A DNA stretch of 64,000 bases from Mycoplana azooxidifex (GCF_014196765.1 NZ_JACIEE010000003.1:530009-594008); one strand, 5' to 3'; counted from the stretch's first letter, positions 35,462 through 44,824 are shown. A program made the numbers and translations. The notes: generated by a model from the sequence alone, not told the origin.

Positions 35462-36466
35462 TCAGCCGATGCCGAGCTTCTTGGAGACCTCGCCGACGGT
35501 CTGCTTGTTGGCGAGGAGTGCCGGCACATAGGTTTCGCGCGGCAGCGTTTCGCCGGCGAGGTGGCGGGCGACGTTCTGGATCGCGACGCGGCCGAGTTCG
35601 GCGGGCTGCTGGGCGACATCGGCTGCGGCCGGCGAATTCGGATCGGCGACGAGCTGGAGCACTTCCGGGCTGCCGTCGACGCCATAGGTCCTGATCTCGG
35701 TACGACCGGCGGCGGTGAGTGCCTGCGTGGCGCCGAGCTGCGGGATGTCCCAGGCCGACCAGATGGCCTTGATCGATCCCTTCTCCGGGTACTTTGCGAG
35801 GATCGCGGTGATCTGGGTGAAGGCATCCTGCACCGTGTTCGGGATCACGTCGCGCAGCTCCGGCTGGACGATCTGCACCTTCGGAAAATACTTCGTCACA
35901 TTGACGAGCTGGTCGTAGCGGATCGCGCAGGGCGTGACGCCGTAGAAGCCGTTGAAGACGACGATATTGCCCTCGCCGCCAATATCGGAGACGAGCTGGA
36001 GGGCGAGATCCTTGCCGATGCCCCAGTTGTCGGAGGTGGAATTGTTGATCGAGTTCACCGAGCCCACATCGATGGTGAAGACCGGGATATCTGCCTCGCG
36101 CGCCCTCTTCAGCCACGGGTCGATGACGCTGAGCGTGCCGAGCAGCTGGACGATCGCATCCGGCTTCTGGGCGATCAGCGTCTGGAGCTGGGAGACGAGC
36201 TTGCCGTCGTTACGGCCGGCATCCACCGCGATCGGCTCCCCGCCGAGGCGCTTCACCTCCTCGATCTGGGCATTATAGGCTTGGAGATCGAAGAAGTGGT
36301 CGGTGCCGGTGGCGCTGATGCCGATGCGCTTGCCCTTGAGCGAGAGCCCGTCCTCGGCAGTGGCGGTGCGCGCGGACAGAAGCCCTGATCCGGCCACGAC
36401 GCCGGCTACGGCAGTGAGTTTCAGGAGATTGCGGCGGTTGACGCCGGAGGTGTTATCGTCGGTCAT
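35462..36466 (-). CDS. Periplasmic substrate-binding protein of the CUT2-type importer (RbsB-like, Tat signal)
   Basis: The 334-residue periplasmic receptor starts at 36466. The N-terminus contains NRRNLLKLTAVAGVVAGSG, a twin-arginine signal, with probable cleavage near TATA-ED. Tat export suggests folding in the cytoplasm. The mature protein has the type I periplasmic-binding fold (KGKRIGISATGTDHFFDLQAYNA..). It is first in the operon with ATPase, two permeases and an SfnB-like oxidoreductase. A 15-bp CTAT-type element overlaps its leader. The ligand is unknown; family members bind sugars, but the sulfur context argues for an organosulfur ligand. Confidence 0.88.
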   Translation of the reverse strand: MTDDNTSGVNRRNLLKLTAVAGVVAGSGLLSARTATAEDGLSLKGKRIGISATGTDHFFDLQAYNAQIEEVKRLGGEPIAVDAGRNDGKLVSQLQTLIAQKPDAIVQLLGTLSVIDPWLKRAREADIPVFTIDVGSVNSINNSTSDNWGIGKDLALQLVSDIGGEGNIVVFNGFYGVTPCAIRYDQLVNVTKYFPKVQIVQPELRDVIPNTVQDAFTQITAILAKYPEKGSIKAIWSAWDIPQLGATQALTAAGRTEIRTYGVDGSPEVLQLVADPNSPAAADVAQQPAELGRVAIQNVARHLAGETLPRETYVPALLANKQTVGEVSKKLGIG

Positions 36467-36486
36467 GTCGTCCCCATTGATCCAGA

Positions 36487-36501
36487 TCATATAATCTATA
36501 A
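36487..36501 (-). promoter_or_regulatory. 15-bp sulfur-promoter element upstream of the CUT2 binding-protein gene
   Basis: On the minus strand it reads TTATAGATTATATGA, 20 bp before the ATG at 36466. It aligns with the ssuA copy (CTATAGATTATATGG) at 13 of 15 positions, and flanking AATT is also shared. Confidence 0.55.
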
Positions 36502-36729
36502 ATTAGATGTGCTAATTGGCGGTGACAGGCAGGATTTTCCAAAATGTGGGCGGGTTGAGAAAAGTTTCGACTCCACGCGCAGCCCTGCGTCGGCGCGCGC
36601 CTTTGCCTGCCGACCTCTTCGAGGGCGAGAAGGAGAGAGGCTGGCCTCCCGCAATTTTCCAAAGAGTGTGGGGCGCCCCTTAACGCAAGGAATATCCCAA
36701 GCCCTTCGGTAGAAGAGAATAAAATTCCT

Positions 36730-36744
36730 TATCGAAACTATAGA
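36730..36744 (+). promoter_or_regulatory. 15-bp sulfur-promoter element upstream of ssuD
   Basis: TTATCGAAACTATAG lies 88 bp before the ATG at 36833 and fits the TAT-N-GA-N3-TAT core of the other copies and the LysR T-N11-A spacing. Confidence 0.5.
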
Positions 36745-36832
36745 ATTTATTATCCTGCGCGCGATCCCGCGTGCACGCCGCGCATGCGGCGGCTTTCCAT
36801 TCCCGGCAGCCCGCTCAGGCAGGAAGACAGTC

Positions 36833-38002
36833 ATGACCCAAAAAGACCAGCCCCTCGATTTCCTCTGGTTCATTCCGAGCTCCGGCGACGGTTCCTATCT
36901 CGGCTCTGACGACCTCAGCCGACCGGCCGATCCCGGCTACTTCCGCGAGATCGCTGTGGCGGCCGACCGGCTCGGCTACTCGGGCGTCCTCATCCCCGTC
37001 GGCGCGGCCTGCGAAGAGTCCTTCGTGTTGGCCGCGGACCTTGCTGCACGCACGGAAAGACTGAAATTCCTGGTGGCGATCCGCCCCGGCACGGCGACGC
37101 CCGCCTACTATGCGCGCCTCGCCTCGACGCTCGACCGCGTCTCGAACGGCCGGCTGCTGCTCAACATCGTGGTCGGCGGCAGCGCCGAGGAACTGGCGGG
37201 CGACGGCATCTTCCTGCCGCATGACGAGCGCTACGATCACGCCGCCGAATTCTTCAAGGTGTTCAACGAGCTGATCGAGACGGGCCGTTCGACGCTCGAT
37301 GGCAAATACATCAAGGCGATCGACGCCAAGCTCGGCCTGCCGCCGGTGCAGGCGCCGCGGCCGCCGATCTATTTCGGCGGCTCCTCGGATGCGGCGATCG
37401 ATTTCGCCGGCGGCCTCGTAGACAAGTACCTGACCTGGGGCGAACCGCCCGCGCAAGTGGCCGAAAAGATCGCCCATGCCCGCAAGGCCGCGGCTGCGAA
37501 GGGGCGTCACGCCAGCTTCGGCATCCGCCTGCACTTCATCGTGCGCGAGACGGACGATGAGGCCTGGGAGGCCGCCGACCGGCTGATCTCCAAGCTTTCC
37601 GACGAGGCGATCGCCGCGGCGCAGGACGTGCTGACGAAGAATTCCGATTCCGTCGGCCAGGCGCGCATGGTGGCGCTGCACAACGGCCGGCGCGACAGGC
37701 TGGAAGTCTCGCCGAACCTGTGGGCCGGCATCGGCCTCGTGCGGTCCGGCGCCGGCACCGCGCTGGTGGGTTCACCGAAGACCGTCGCCGCGCGGCTGCG
37801 CGAATACCAGGCGCTCGGCATCGATACGGTGATCGCCTCGGGCTATCCGCACCTGGAAGAGGCCTATCGCCTCTCCGAATTGCTTTTCCCGGAACTCGGC
37901 CTTCCCGGACCCCAAACCCAGTTGCGCTCGTCCTTCGGTGACCGCCAGGTCTTCGGCGGCGGCGGCCATGGCGGCAACGTCAAGCTGACATCCGCATCCT
38001 AA
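36833..38002 (+). CDS. ssuD: Alkanesulfonate monooxygenase (SsuD-type, FMNH2-dependent)
   Basis: This LLM-class enzyme cleaves alkanesulfonates to an aldehyde and sulfite using FMNH2 and O2. The 389 residues match SsuD length. The N-terminus [17 protein letters not shown], the region [26 protein letters not shown] and [16 protein letters not shown] are SsuD-specific features. A C-terminal Gly-rich tail (FGGGGHGGN) is also typical. It is convergent with ssuABC and separated from it by 283 bp rather than co-transcribed. FMNH2 would come from the reductase at 44234. A 15-bp CTAT-type element precedes it. Confidence 0.93.
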   Translation: MTQKDQPLDFLWFIPSSGDGSYLGSDDLSRPADPGYFREIAVAADRLGYSGVLIPVGAACEESFVLAADLAARTERLKFLVAIRPGTATPAYYARLASTLDRVSNGRLLLNIVVGGSAEELAGDGIFLPHDERYDHAAEFFKVFNELIETGRSTLDGKYIKAIDAKLGLPPVQAPRPPIYFGGSSDAAIDFAGGLVDKYLTWGEPPAQVAEKIAHARKAAAAKGRHASFGIRLHFIVRETDDEAWEAADRLISKLSDEAIAAAQDVLTKNSDSVGQARMVALHNGRRDRLEVSPNLWAGIGLVRSGAGTALVGSPKTVAARLREYQALGIDTVIASGYPHLEEAYRLSELLFPELGLPGPQTQLRSSFGDRQVFGGGGHGGNVKLTSAS

Positions 38003-38028
38003 CGGGCTCGCCCCGGCCGCTCTTGATA

Positions 38029-38064
38029 GGTGCCCGGCACCGGAAGAGTCCCGATCCGGGCACC
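38029..38064. terminator. Hairpin between convergent ssuD and ssuB
   Basis: GGTGCCCGG (38029-38037) pairs with CCGGGCACC (38056-38064) in the gap between the two converging genes. It is probably a bidirectional terminator, but U-tracts are lacking. Confidence 0.4.
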
Positions 38065-38285
38065 CTCGTCCTCGAGGAGACGCAGGCGGGGCGTCGTCTC
38101 CTGGGGAAGGATCGTTGCGAAGGCACGCCTTGTCCCGCATCGACGCCCCGGTCACTGCCGGCCGCAGCGCGGCCGTCATAGCTTTCAGAAGTTGCGGGGG
38201 TTGATGAACGCGCCGGGCAGGCGGAAAATTAGGCCGGCGGGCAGCGGGAGAAGGGGCAAAGCAGCTACGCCGAAAGTCGCCCGTT

Positions 38286-39029
38286 CTAAACCGCTTCCAG
38301 GATCTGCCGCTGGAGATCGACGGCACGGGGATCGGCGAGCTCCTGCCGGGGACGATCGAGGTCGATGTCGATATCGAGCGCGATCGCACCCTCCCGCAGC
38401 ACCACGACGCGATCGGCCAGTGCGACCGCTTCGGCGACGTCATGGGTGATCAGCACCGTGGTGAAGCCCCGCTCCGTCCAGAGCCGCTCCAGCAGCCGAT
38501 GCATCTCGATGCGCGTCAGCGCGTCCAGCGCGCCGAAAGGCTCGTCGAGAAGCAGGATCTGCGGCGCGCTGACGAGCGCCCGGGCAAGTGCCACGCGCTG
38601 CCGCTGGCCACCGGAGAGGACGGTCGGCCAGTCGTTCTCGCGACCGTCGAGCCCGACATCCGCAAGCGTCCGCCGTGCGGTTTTCTGCCAGTTCGGACCG
38701 CGGGCAATGCCGACATTCTCGATGACGCGCTGCCAGGGAACGAGGCGTGCTTCCTGGAACAGCAGGCGAACCGACGGATGGAGGCGTTCGACCTTGCGCC
38801 CGCCGATGCCGACGTGACCGCTGCTTGCCGTATCGAGGCCGGCGATGAGGCGCATCAGCGTCGACTTGCCGCCACCCGAGCGGCCGACAACCGCGAGAAA
38901 CTGACCGGCCGGTATCTCCAGGTTGAAATTACCGAGAACGTTGAGCTTGCCGAAGGACTTTTCGACCCGGGACAGGGAAATCGGCTGCCCCCCGGCGCTC
39001 TCCTGCGCGTGGAATTCGGCGGCACTCAT
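38286..39029 (-). CDS. ssuB: Aliphatic sulfonate ABC transporter ATP-binding protein
   Basis: The 247-residue ATPase has Walker A GRSGGGKST (residues 49-57), Q-loop LFQEARLVPW, signature [15 protein letters not shown], Walker B ILLLDEP and the H-loop THD. LFQEARLLPW is a hallmark of SsuB/TauB/NrtD-type importers. The start at 39029 overlaps the ssuC stop in an ATGA arrangement; the longer upstream frame is an artefact inside ssuC. It energises the SsuC permease for sulfonate uptake. Confidence 0.93.
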   Translation of the reverse strand: MSAAEFHAQESAGGQPISLSRVEKSFGKLNVLGNFNLEIPAGQFLAVVGRSGGGKSTLMRLIAGLDTASSGHVGIGGRKVERLHPSVRLLFQEARLVPWQRVIENVGIARGPNWQKTARRTLADVGLDGRENDWPTVLSGGQRQRVALARALVSAPQILLLDEPFGALDALTRIEMHRLLERLWTERGFTTVLITHDVAEAVALADRVVVLREGAIALDIDIDLDRPRQELADPRAVDLQRQILEAV

Positions 39030-39862
39030 TGCCCGTCCCCCGGCTTGACCTGATAGGCGGGGTGCCAGACGAGCACGCGCTTTTCGATCGCACGGGTCGC
39101 CACGTCGGCGAGCTTGCCGAGAAGGGCGTAGACGATGATGCCGAGCAGCACCATGTCGGTCTGCAGGAATTCCCGCGCGTTCATCGTCATGTAGCCGATG
39201 CCGCTGGTGGCCGAGATCGTCTCGGCGACGATGAGCGTCAGCCACATGAAGCCGAGTGCATAACGCAGGCCGACGAGGATGGATGGCAGTGCACCGGGCA
39301 GAATGATGCGCCGGATCAGCGCCTTGCGGTCGAGCCCATAGACCGAGGCCATCTCGACGAGCTGCGGGTCGATGGTGCGCACGCCGTAGAAGGTGTTGAT
39401 GTAGATCGGGAAGAACACGCCGATCGATACCAGGAAGATCTTGGCCGTCTCGCCGATGCCGAACCAGAGGATCACGAGCGGGATCAGCGCAAGGTGCGGG
39501 ATATTGCGCACCATCTGGAGCGTGCTGTCGAGGAGCGTCTCGGCCGGCTTCCAGAGCCCGTTGACGACGCCGGCGACGAAGCCGAGCCCACCGCCGATCG
39601 CGAGACCGATCAGGGCGCGCTCGGTGGAGGCGAGCGTATGGACCAATAGCGTGCCGTCGAGCAACGATCGCCAGAAGGTGGCGGCGATCGTCGTCGGCGC
39701 CGGCATCAGTCGGGCGGTGACGAGACCGCTACGCGCCGCTATCTCCCAGACCACAAGGAGCGCGATGGGAAAGGCCCAGGGCGCAAGCGCGGTCCAGAGC
39801 CCCTTCAGGTTGGGCCTGCGCGTCCCGCCGGCGGCGTAGCCGGCTACCGACGTCTCCGCCAT
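39026..39862 (-). CDS. ssuC: Aliphatic sulfonate ABC transporter permease
   Basis: The 278-residue membrane protein has about six helices and the family loop motif EMASVYGLDRKALIRRIILPGALPSILVGLRYALGF (EAA-type, contacting the ATPase). The start at 39862 overlaps the ssuA stop codon by one base (TGATG), indicating translational coupling. Gene order ssuA-ssuC-ssuB and family are typical of sulfonate importers. Confidence 0.93.
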   Translation of the reverse strand: MAETSVAGYAAGGTRRPNLKGLWTALAPWAFPIALLVVWEIAARSGLVTARLMPAPTTIAATFWRSLLDGTLLVHTLASTERALIGLAIGGGLGFVAGVVNGLWKPAETLLDSTLQMVRNIPHLALIPLVILWFGIGETAKIFLVSIGVFFPIYINTFYGVRTIDPQLVEMASVYGLDRKALIRRIILPGALPSILVGLRYALGFMWLTLIVAETISATSGIGYMTMNAREFLQTDMVLLGIIVYALLGKLADVATRAIEKRVLVWHPAYQVKPGDGQ

Positions 39863-40815
39863 CAGGCGCCACCCTTGCGCACGACGTCGGCAATCGAGAT
39901 CCTGTTCGGGATCAGGCCGAGGTCGAAGAATGTGTCGGCGATCGCCTGCTGCTGCTTGACGACGCCCTCGTCGAGCGCCTTGACGCCATAAGACTGGCGC
40001 TCGAGCGCGATGGTGAGCACGTCTTCCGGAATGCCGACGGAAGGCGCCAGTTCGGCGGCTGCGGCGGCGGTATTGGCCTTCGCCCATTCATCGATCTCGG
40101 CAACGGCCTCGATCACGACGTCCACCGCTTCGGGATTGCCGTCCACGAAGGTCTTTGCGCCCAGATAGAACTGGTGGTTCGGTACGATGCCCTCGCCGTT
40201 TCGCAATTCGCGGGCCTCGATCGCCACTTCGGCAGCGGCCTGGAAGGGATCCCAGATGACCCAGGCGTCGACCGCACCCTGCTCGAAGGCGGCGCGGGCG
40301 TCGGCTGGCGGCAGGAAGGACGTCTTGATATCGCCGTACTGGAGGCCGGCTTCTTCCAGCGCCTTCACCAGCAGGAAGTGCACGTTCGAGCCCTTGTTGA
40401 GCGCGACCGTCTTGCCCTTCAGGTCCGCCACCTTCTGGATGGGGCTGTTCTTGGGCACGAGAATGGCCTCGCCGCGCGCTGCCGGCGGTTCGTGCGCGAT
40501 ATAGACCAGCGGCGCACCGGCAGCCTGCGCGAAGATCGGCGGCGTTTCGCCCGTGGTGCCGAAATCGACGGCGCCGACGTTGAGCGCTTCGAGCAGCTGG
40601 GGGCCTGCGGGGAATTCGGTCCACGTCACGGTGTAGCCGATCTTCTCCAGCTTCTCTTCCAGGAGGCCCTTGCCCTTGAGCAGCACGAGCGTTCCGTATT
40701 TCTGGTAGCCGATGCGGACCACTTTGTCGGAGGCCGCGGCCGGGCCGATACTCAGGAGCGGCAGCGCAACCGATGCGGCAAGAGCTGTCGAGAAAAGGCG
40801 GCGTGAAATCTTCAT
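39862..40815 (-). CDS. ssuA: Aliphatic sulfonate-binding periplasmic protein
   Basis: The 317-residue receptor of the sulfonate importer has a Sec signal (residues 1-28, cleavage near AAA-SD). The mature protein opens VVRIGYQKYGTLVLLKGKGLLEE and includes TEFPAGPQLLEALNVGAVDFGTTGETPPIFAQAAG, the SsuA ligand-binding segment. A 15-bp CTAT-type element lies 32 bp before its ATG. Typical ligands are C2-C10 alkanesulfonates. It is the first gene of ssuACB. Confidence 0.94.
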   Translation of the reverse strand: MKISRRLFSTALAASVALPLLSIGPAAASDKVVRIGYQKYGTLVLLKGKGLLEEKLEKIGYTVTWTEFPAGPQLLEALNVGAVDFGTTGETPPIFAQAAGAPLVYIAHEPPAARGEAILVPKNSPIQKVADLKGKTVALNKGSNVHFLLVKALEEAGLQYGDIKTSFLPPADARAAFEQGAVDAWVIWDPFQAAAEVAIEARELRNGEGIVPNHQFYLGAKTFVDGNPEAVDVVIEAVAEIDEWAKANTAAAAAELAPSVGIPEDVLTIALERQSYGVKALDEGVVKQQQAIADTFFDLGLIPNRISIADVVRKGGA

Positions 40816-40847
40816 GGCGTTCCCCTGCGAGAAAATCTTCTATTAGG

Positions 40848-40862
40848 CCATATAATCTATAG
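40848..40862 (-). promoter_or_regulatory. 15-bp sulfur-promoter element upstream of ssuA
   Basis: On the minus strand it reads CTATAGATTATATGG, 32 bp before the ssuA ATG, preceded by AAATT. It is nearly identical to the copy upstream of the CUT2 binding-protein gene. Confidence 0.6.
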
Positions 40863-40938
40863 AATTTGCCTCGCTTCGAGGGCGCCTATTCCAACCTTCG
40901 CAGGGGACGTAGTTTTTTCTCCTAAATTTCGCAGCCCG

Positions 40939-42324
40939 CTATGCGGTGCCGTGCGCGCTGGCCTTCGAAGCACGCACTGTCTTGCGGTCGGGCAGCCAGA
41001 CGCCCAGCGCCTCGGCGGCCGCATAGGCCTGCACCACGATTTCCGGGACGAGGTCGATATCCGGCAAGCTGCCGAGGCCGAGCGGCCCCATCGCGAAAAG
41101 CCCGTCGAACCTTTCCCCCTCCACGATCGCCCGGCCGCTGCGATCGACGAAGACGCCGAGATCGAGTTCGTCGCGCCGCACCAGGCCCGCCAGGAACAGC
41201 GAACGGTAGAGCGGCGAGCCGAGGTCGGTCGGACGGATGCGACAGTCGATCGTCCGGCCTGCGGCAAGGACCTGCAGACCCGCAGCCGTGGACAGCAGCA
41301 CGCCGTTCGTCGCCAAGCGCTCGACCTTGCCCTTGCGCACGGTGATGGCGCCGCTGGTGATCGCCTGGCGCAGGCGTTCGTAGTGGCCGGGCGGCAGGCG
41401 GTTGCGGTGACTGTCGTAGATCGGCTTCACATGGCGCTTGAAGCGGCGGCGCTCCTCCGGTGTCAGCGACTGCCAGAGGTCGCGTGCGCGCAGGCGAAAA
41501 TCGTTCATGATCCCCTGCCAGCCGGAGCCCTCCAGCGCAGCCCTGTTCGCAGCCTCGCGCAAATGGCGGAAGGCACCCAGAAGGGTGTTGGGGAACGGCC
41601 GGCCAGACGAGACGGCTCCCACGGCCGAGGCTGTATGCGGCTGCGGCAGGAAGCCAGATGCCGAAATCAATGTGACATGGGATGCCTCGCCGGCGGAAAG
41701 CAGCCGCAGCGCCCGGTCGACGGCATGCACCCCGCCGCCGATGACCACCGCCTCCCCAGGCGCGCTTTCGTCGGAATTCGCATCGGCCCCGTCGCGCAGG
41801 CCGTAGCCCGTCGCCAGGAACACCGCATCGAAGCGCGCCTGCCCGCCCTCACCGGACGAAACCGAGAGACCGTCCCGCGAATGCCGGTCGATCGCGGTCA
41901 CGCTGTCGGCACGCAGCTGAACCACGACGTCAGTCCGTTCCCGAAGTGCTTCGGAGAAGCGCTGATAGACATAGGCGCTGAAGACCTCGCCGGGAACGAA
42001 GGCATGATCGACATTGCCGGCCGCCACCTCGCCGCCATTGCGCCGCGCCTCGAGCCATCGCCGGAAATCCTCGCGCGCTGCCGGATTGACCGAGAGGTCC
42101 CGCACGCGGCTGTTCAGCAGCGTGGAGGCAGGGCGGCCGATTTCCTCCCAGTTGTCGATCTTGGGATGCGGATCGTAGAGGACGAGATGGAAGGGCCGGT
42201 CGACCGTCTTGAGAAGTGCGATCGCCGTCATCAGGCCAGTGAACCCGCGGCCGACGATCGCGATCTTCGACAGCCCATCGGCTTCGTTCGGTTGGTGGGG
42301 AAAGCGGGCGGACACAAGCGTCAT
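40939..42324 (-). CDS. FAD/NAD(P)-binding oxidoreductase of the sulfur region
   Basis: The 461-residue flavoprotein has a Rossmann FAD motif, KIAIVGRGFTGLMTAIALL (residues about 20-38), and the FAD-NAD(P)-binding protein domain seen in HI_1348/SidA-like proteins. A second dinucleotide region is near GEAVVIGGGVHAVDRAL (about 188). Proteins of this type often sit in rhizobial and pseudomonad sulfonate clusters, but their reaction is not defined. It lies between the NtaA-type monooxygenase and ssuA, with its own upstream CTAT-N7-ATAG element. It may oxidise a sulfur compound or supply reducing power. Function unproven. Confidence 0.78.
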   Translation of the reverse strand: MTLVSARFPHQPNEADGLSKIAIVGRGFTGLMTAIALLKTVDRPFHLVLYDPHPKIDNWEEIGRPASTLLNSRVRDLSVNPAAREDFRRWLEARRNGGEVAAGNVDHAFVPGEVFSAYVYQRFSEALRERTDVVVQLRADSVTAIDRHSRDGLSVSSGEGGQARFDAVFLATGYGLRDGADANSDESAPGEAVVIGGGVHAVDRALRLLSAGEASHVTLISASGFLPQPHTASAVGAVSSGRPFPNTLLGAFRHLREAANRAALEGSGWQGIMNDFRLRARDLWQSLTPEERRRFKRHVKPIYDSHRNRLPPGHYERLRQAITSGAITVRKGKVERLATNGVLLSTAAGLQVLAAGRTIDCRIRPTDLGSPLYRSLFLAGLVRRDELDLGVFVDRSGRAIVEGERFDGLFAMGPLGLGSLPDIDLVPEIVVQAYAAAEALGVWLPDRKTVRASKASAHGTA

Positions 42325-42401
42325 CGGTGGCTCCTTTCCTGCAGGGCATCAGGTGGTTTCCAGAAGCGCGCAGGTGAGAACGCGCTGCGACATGCCATTG
42401 T

Positions 42402-42416
42402 CTATAAAATCAATAG
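42402..42416 (-). promoter_or_regulatory. Perfect CTAT-N7-ATAG element upstream of the FAD oxidoreductase gene
   Basis: On the minus strand it reads CTATTGATTTTATAG, a perfect CTAT/ATAG dyad, 77 bp before the ATG at 42324. It is the best-formed copy of the shared sulfur-promoter element. Confidence 0.6.
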
Positions 42417-42497
42417 AATTTAACCCCGGAAATCAAGCCCTGATTTGGGCGATGACGAGAAAGGGGCCGGAACATACTCTCGATGGCCATTTTCGGC

Positions 42498-43823
42498 TCA
42501 TTCGAAGAACCGGTTTTTCGGCCTTGAAAGCCCCAGATGGTCACGCAGCGTCTGGCCCGCATAGTCCGTCCGGAACAGGCCTCGCCGCTGGAGCTCTGGG
42601 ACAAGCCGCTCCGCGACGTCGTCAAGGCCTTGCGGCAAATAGGGAAAGACGACGTTGAACCCGTCCGAGCCCTTTTCCTCCAGCCAGGCGGCCATCTCGT
42701 CGGCAACGGTGTCGACCGTTCCGACAAAGGCAAGGCCGGCATAGCCCCCATAACGCTGCGCCAGCTGGCGAACGGTCAGCCGCTCTTCCTCGGCGAGTTT
42801 CAGCACCTGCGCGCGGCCGGTCTTGCTATCGTTCGTCTCCGGGATGGGCGGCAGGGGGGCGTCCGGATCGAAGCCGGAAGCATCATGGCCGAGGGCGATG
42901 GAGAGCGAGGCAATGGCGCTGTCGTAGTGCACGAGGCTGTCGAGCCGGAGCCGCCGGGCGCGTGCCTCCTCCACCGTGTCGCCGATGACGACGAAGGCGG
43001 CGGGCAGGATCTTCAGGCTGTCCGGCGCCCGACCGACGGCGGCGAGGCGTCCCTTGATATCGGCATAGAGCGCCTTGCCCGCCGAAAGATCCCGGGGCGA
43101 ACAGAAGACCACCTCCGCCGTTTCGGCGGCAAGTTGCCGCCCGGGCTCCGATTGGCCGGCCTGCACGATGACGGGCCACCCCTGCGGCGGACGGGCAATG
43201 TTGAGCGGCCCGCGCACCTTCAGTTCGGGTCCCGTGTGGTCGAGAACATGCAGGCGTTCGGGGTCGAAGAATATGCCGCTTTCAGCGTCGCGGATGAAGG
43301 CGTCGTCGGCAAAGCTGTCCCATAGCCCTGTGACGACATCGAAGAACTCGCGCGCCCGCGCATAGCGCTCGCCGTGTTCGACATGTTCGTCGAGGCCGAA
43401 ATTGCGCGCCGCGTCGGGGTTCGACGTGGTGACGATGTTCCATCCCGCACGGCCCGCGCTGATGTGGTCGAGCGAGGCGAAACGGCGGGCGACATGGTAG
43501 GGCTGGTCGAAGGTCGTCGAGGCGGTCGCCACGAGACCGATGCGCTCCGTCACCGCCGCCAGCGCCGAAAGAAGCGTGAACGGCTCGAAGGACGTGACCG
43601 TATGGCTGCGGCGCAGGGCTTCGATCGGCATGTTCAGCACCGCAAGATGATCCGCCATGAAAAAGGCGTCGAACTTCGCCGCTTCGAGCTTGAGCGCGAA
43701 GGACTTCAGGCGCGCGAAACTGAAGTTCGCATCCGGGTAGGCTCCCGGATAGCGCCAGGCACCGGTGTGCAGGCTGACGGGCCGCATGAAGGCCCCCAGA
43801 TGAAGTTGCCGTGCCGCGTTCAT
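42498..43823 (-). CDS. LLM-class flavin-dependent monooxygenase, NtaA/SnaA/DszA type
   Basis: This 441-residue luciferase-fold monooxygenase has a strong GGAGG ribosome site. Features include ALKLEAAKFDAFFMADHLAVLN, VATASTTFDQPYHVARRFASLDHISAGRAGWNIVTTSNPDAARNFG and a late GSDGFNVVFPYLPQGLDDV, all hallmarks of the NtaA/SnaA/DszA (SoxA) group. It uses FMNH2 made by the reductase two genes upstream. Related rhizobial proteins occur in sulfonate and sulfone utilisation clusters. The substrate is not identifiable. Confidence 0.87.
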   Translation of the reverse strand: MNAARQLHLGAFMRPVSLHTGAWRYPGAYPDANFSFARLKSFALKLEAAKFDAFFMADHLAVLNMPIEALRRSHTVTSFEPFTLLSALAAVTERIGLVATASTTFDQPYHVARRFASLDHISAGRAGWNIVTTSNPDAARNFGLDEHVEHGERYARAREFFDVVTGLWDSFADDAFIRDAESGIFFDPERLHVLDHTGPELKVRGPLNIARPPQGWPVIVQAGQSEPGRQLAAETAEVVFCSPRDLSAGKALYADIKGRLAAVGRAPDSLKILPAAFVVIGDTVEEARARRLRLDSLVHYDSAIASLSIALGHDASGFDPDAPLPPIPETNDSKTGRAQVLKLAEEERLTVRQLAQRYGGYAGLAFVGTVDTVADEMAAWLEEKGSDGFNVVFPYLPQGLDDVAERLVPELQRRGLFRTDYAGQTLRDHLGLSRPKNRFFE

Positions 43824-43860
43824 CCCGACACCTCCATGACGCGTGACTGACAGGCGCAGG

Positions 43861-44196
43861 TCATTGAGGCTGCAGCGCCTGCTCGTAGATCCTGGTCGAG
43901 CGCGCGCCCGAGCGGCAGTATCCGAGGATCGGCCGGGGGAGGTCGTTCAGCGCACGAACCATGCTGCCGACAGCTTCATCCGTAAGCCCCGTGGGCACGA
44001 CGGGAATATGCCGGACCTCGATGCCCAGCTGTGCCGCGCGGGCAGCGATCGCCGAAAACTCGGGCTGATCGGGCTGCTCATGATCCGGCCGGTGGCAGAC
44101 GATCGATTTGAAGCCCAGCAGGCTGACGATGTCGACCTCTTCGGCGTCGATCTGCGGGGAGACCGAATAATCGTCATCGATCTTTCGGATATCCAT
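43861..44196 (-). CDS. TIGR01244/DUF442-type sulfurtransferase- or phosphatase-like protein
   Basis: This 111-residue protein has the dual-specificity-phosphatase-like fold of the DUF442/TIGR01244 family. The conserved start MDIRKIDDDYSVSPQID is followed by the CX5R loop CRSGARS near residue 94, the catalytic Cys-Arg site. Family members are the N-terminal domain of Blh and appear in sulfide or sulfur-stress responses, where they are thought to bind persulfide sulfur. The location between an FMN reductase and an NtaA-type monooxygenase supports a sulfur role. The reaction is inferred. Confidence 0.85.
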   Translation of the reverse strand: MDIRKIDDDYSVSPQIDAEEVDIVSLLGFKSIVCHRPDHEQPDQPEFSAIAARAAQLGIEVRHIPVVPTGLTDEAVGSMVRALNDLPRPILGYCRSGARSTRIYEQALQPQ

Positions 44197-44233
44197 GGCT
44201 CACCCCTTTCCTTGAATTCAGGCGCCGGCCAGG

Positions 44234-44794
44234 TCATGCGGCATGATGGATCCCTGCCCCGAGCGCCGGGAGGACGCCGGAAAGGTCGGACAGGAGATCG
44301 TCGAAGCGCGCGGCCGAGCGGGGCGAAGCCACCTTGTAGTCCCTGAAGTCGACGTCCGAGGCATAGATCGCGGTCGGAAGCGACCGGGCGCCGAAGAAGC
44401 CGAAGAGAGGGCGCAACTGGTGCTCGACGATCAGAGCATGCCGGTCTCCCCCGCCGGTGGCCGTGAGGATCACGGGCTTTCCCCGCAGTTCCAGAGGATC
44501 GATCAGGTCGAACAGGTGCTTGAACAGGCCCGGATAGGATCCCTTGTAGGTCGGCGATCCGACAAGAAGCACGTCCGCGGCAACGATATCGTCGACGACG
44601 GCCGCGGCCTGCCGGTCGAGGTCCTTGCGCCACAGCGCGCCACCGAGGGAGGGGCCGACATCGTTGAGATCGTAGAGCGCGGTCTCCGTGGCGTAGCGGG
44701 TGCCGATCAACGCGGTGATGTGCTCGGCAAGCGCCAGGGTCTTGGATGGCCTGTTGTAACTTCCTGCTATGCCGACGAGCCTGGGGATAGACAT
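44234..44794 (-). CDS. NAD(P)H-dependent FMN reductase (SsuE/MsuE-type)
   Basis: The 186-residue flavodoxin-fold enzyme supplies FMNH2 for the monooxygenases. It shows LVGIAGSYNRPSKTLALAEHI (phosphate-binding loop), VLLVGSPTYKGSYPGLFKHLFDL and the C-terminal half GKPVILTATGGGDRHALIVEHQLRPLFGFFGA, matching SsuE/MsuE. It is the first gene of an operon with the TIGR01244 protein and the NtaA-type monooxygenase. It likely serves SsuD and the other flavin enzymes in the region too. A CTAT-type element lies 30 bp upstream. Confidence 0.9.
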   Translation of the reverse strand: MSIPRLVGIAGSYNRPSKTLALAEHITALIGTRYATETALYDLNDVGPSLGGALWRKDLDRQAAAVVDDIVAADVLLVGSPTYKGSYPGLFKHLFDLIDPLELRGKPVILTATGGGDRHALIVEHQLRPLFGFFGARSLPTAIYASDVDFRDYKVASPRSAARFDDLLSDLSGVLPALGAGIHHAA

Positions 44795-44824
44795 TTCTCA
44801 CTCCAATTCTGCCCCGATAATTCT

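Larger units (their letters stand above)
36467..36832. other. Divergent promoter region between the binding-protein gene and ssuD
   Basis: This 366-bp interval is AT-rich at both ends (36480-36520 and 36715-36765) and GC-rich between. Each AT-rich end carries one 15-bp CTAT-type element (36487 and 36730), one facing each divergent gene. Confidence 0.65.
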
